From assembly GCA_002633005.1 (NCBI GenBank), contig NMRA01000518.1:90044-154043 (forward strand): a stretch of 64,000 bases of DNA, written 5' to 3'. The DNA is not shown here. The DNA comes from Phoronis australis (taxonomy: Eukaryota > Phoronida > Phoronidae). Position 1 is the first letter of the stretch. Below are more model-generated notes on this DNA. The model was not told the origin of the DNA, made no database searches, and was given only the letters and a program-made list of their open reading frames with translations.

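Overview
The window is animal genomic DNA, AT-rich and intron-rich. I see essentially one gene, on the + strand, running off both ends. Its exons are small modules bounded by AG/GT splice signals. Every complete exon is a multiple of three, except the one holding an assembly gap, and every intron I could place is phase 1. The product is a very large secreted or extracellular-matrix protein made of protease-inhibitor domains: 28 Kunitz/BPTI domains (three lack one disulfide), Kazal domains (five, plus two in a probable assembly duplicate), four fibronectin type III (FN3) domains, Ser/Thr/Pro-rich linkers with a 43-residue mucin-like tandem repeat, and an antistasin-like domain cut by the right edge. 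No start codon, signal-peptide exon, stop exon or polyadenylation site can be assigned, so both ends of the gene lie outside. The content suggests an invertebrate, perhaps marine, but the sequence alone does not fix the lineage.

Layout. 1-1357: no exon, one GT microsatellite. 1358-8167: Kunitz 1-3, three 30-bp mini-exons, the Thr/Ser repeat exon (with an N gap) and a mini-exon. 9078-17231: Kunitz 4-10 separated by mini-exons, with Ser/Thr tails on Kunitz 5, 7 and 10. 18212-20417: two FN3 domains flanking an old copy of a dispersed repeat. 20905-23515: mini-exon, Kunitz 11, Kunitz 12 with a long basic and N-glycosylation-rich tail. 23799-29054: two Kazal exons and a mini-exon, present twice around a single N (probably an unmerged contig overlap). 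30529-48442: tandemly duplicated blocks of Kazal, mini-exon, Kunitz, four-cysteine Kunitz and Ser/Thr linker, interspersed with copies of a 1.1-1.7 kb internally repetitive mobile element. 49352-56130: Kunitz 20-26. 56832-58479: two more FN3 domains. 59433-64000: Kunitz 27, 28 and the antistasin-like exon.

A higher-order rhythm runs through the middle of the gene. A mini-exon usually ending in Gly-Leu-Gly comes first, then an 'A-type' Kunitz (CALPK...GPC...YGGC.GN), then a 'B-type' Kunitz (WYY...CRRF.Y.GC.GNANRF), then a linker with FN3 or Kazal domains. The gene appears to have grown by repeated duplication of this unit.

The most interesting observations are: (i) three B-type Kunitz exons that have lost exactly Cys II and Cys IV, the two partners of one disulfide; (ii) TE-associated breakpoints that seem to explain missing exons in one block; (iii) a wide spread of P1 residues across the inhibitors, with a loop insertion in Kunitz 5; (iv) a dispersed element built from three ~145-bp monomer types in fixed cyclic order; (v) two assembly gaps whose content can be partly deduced.
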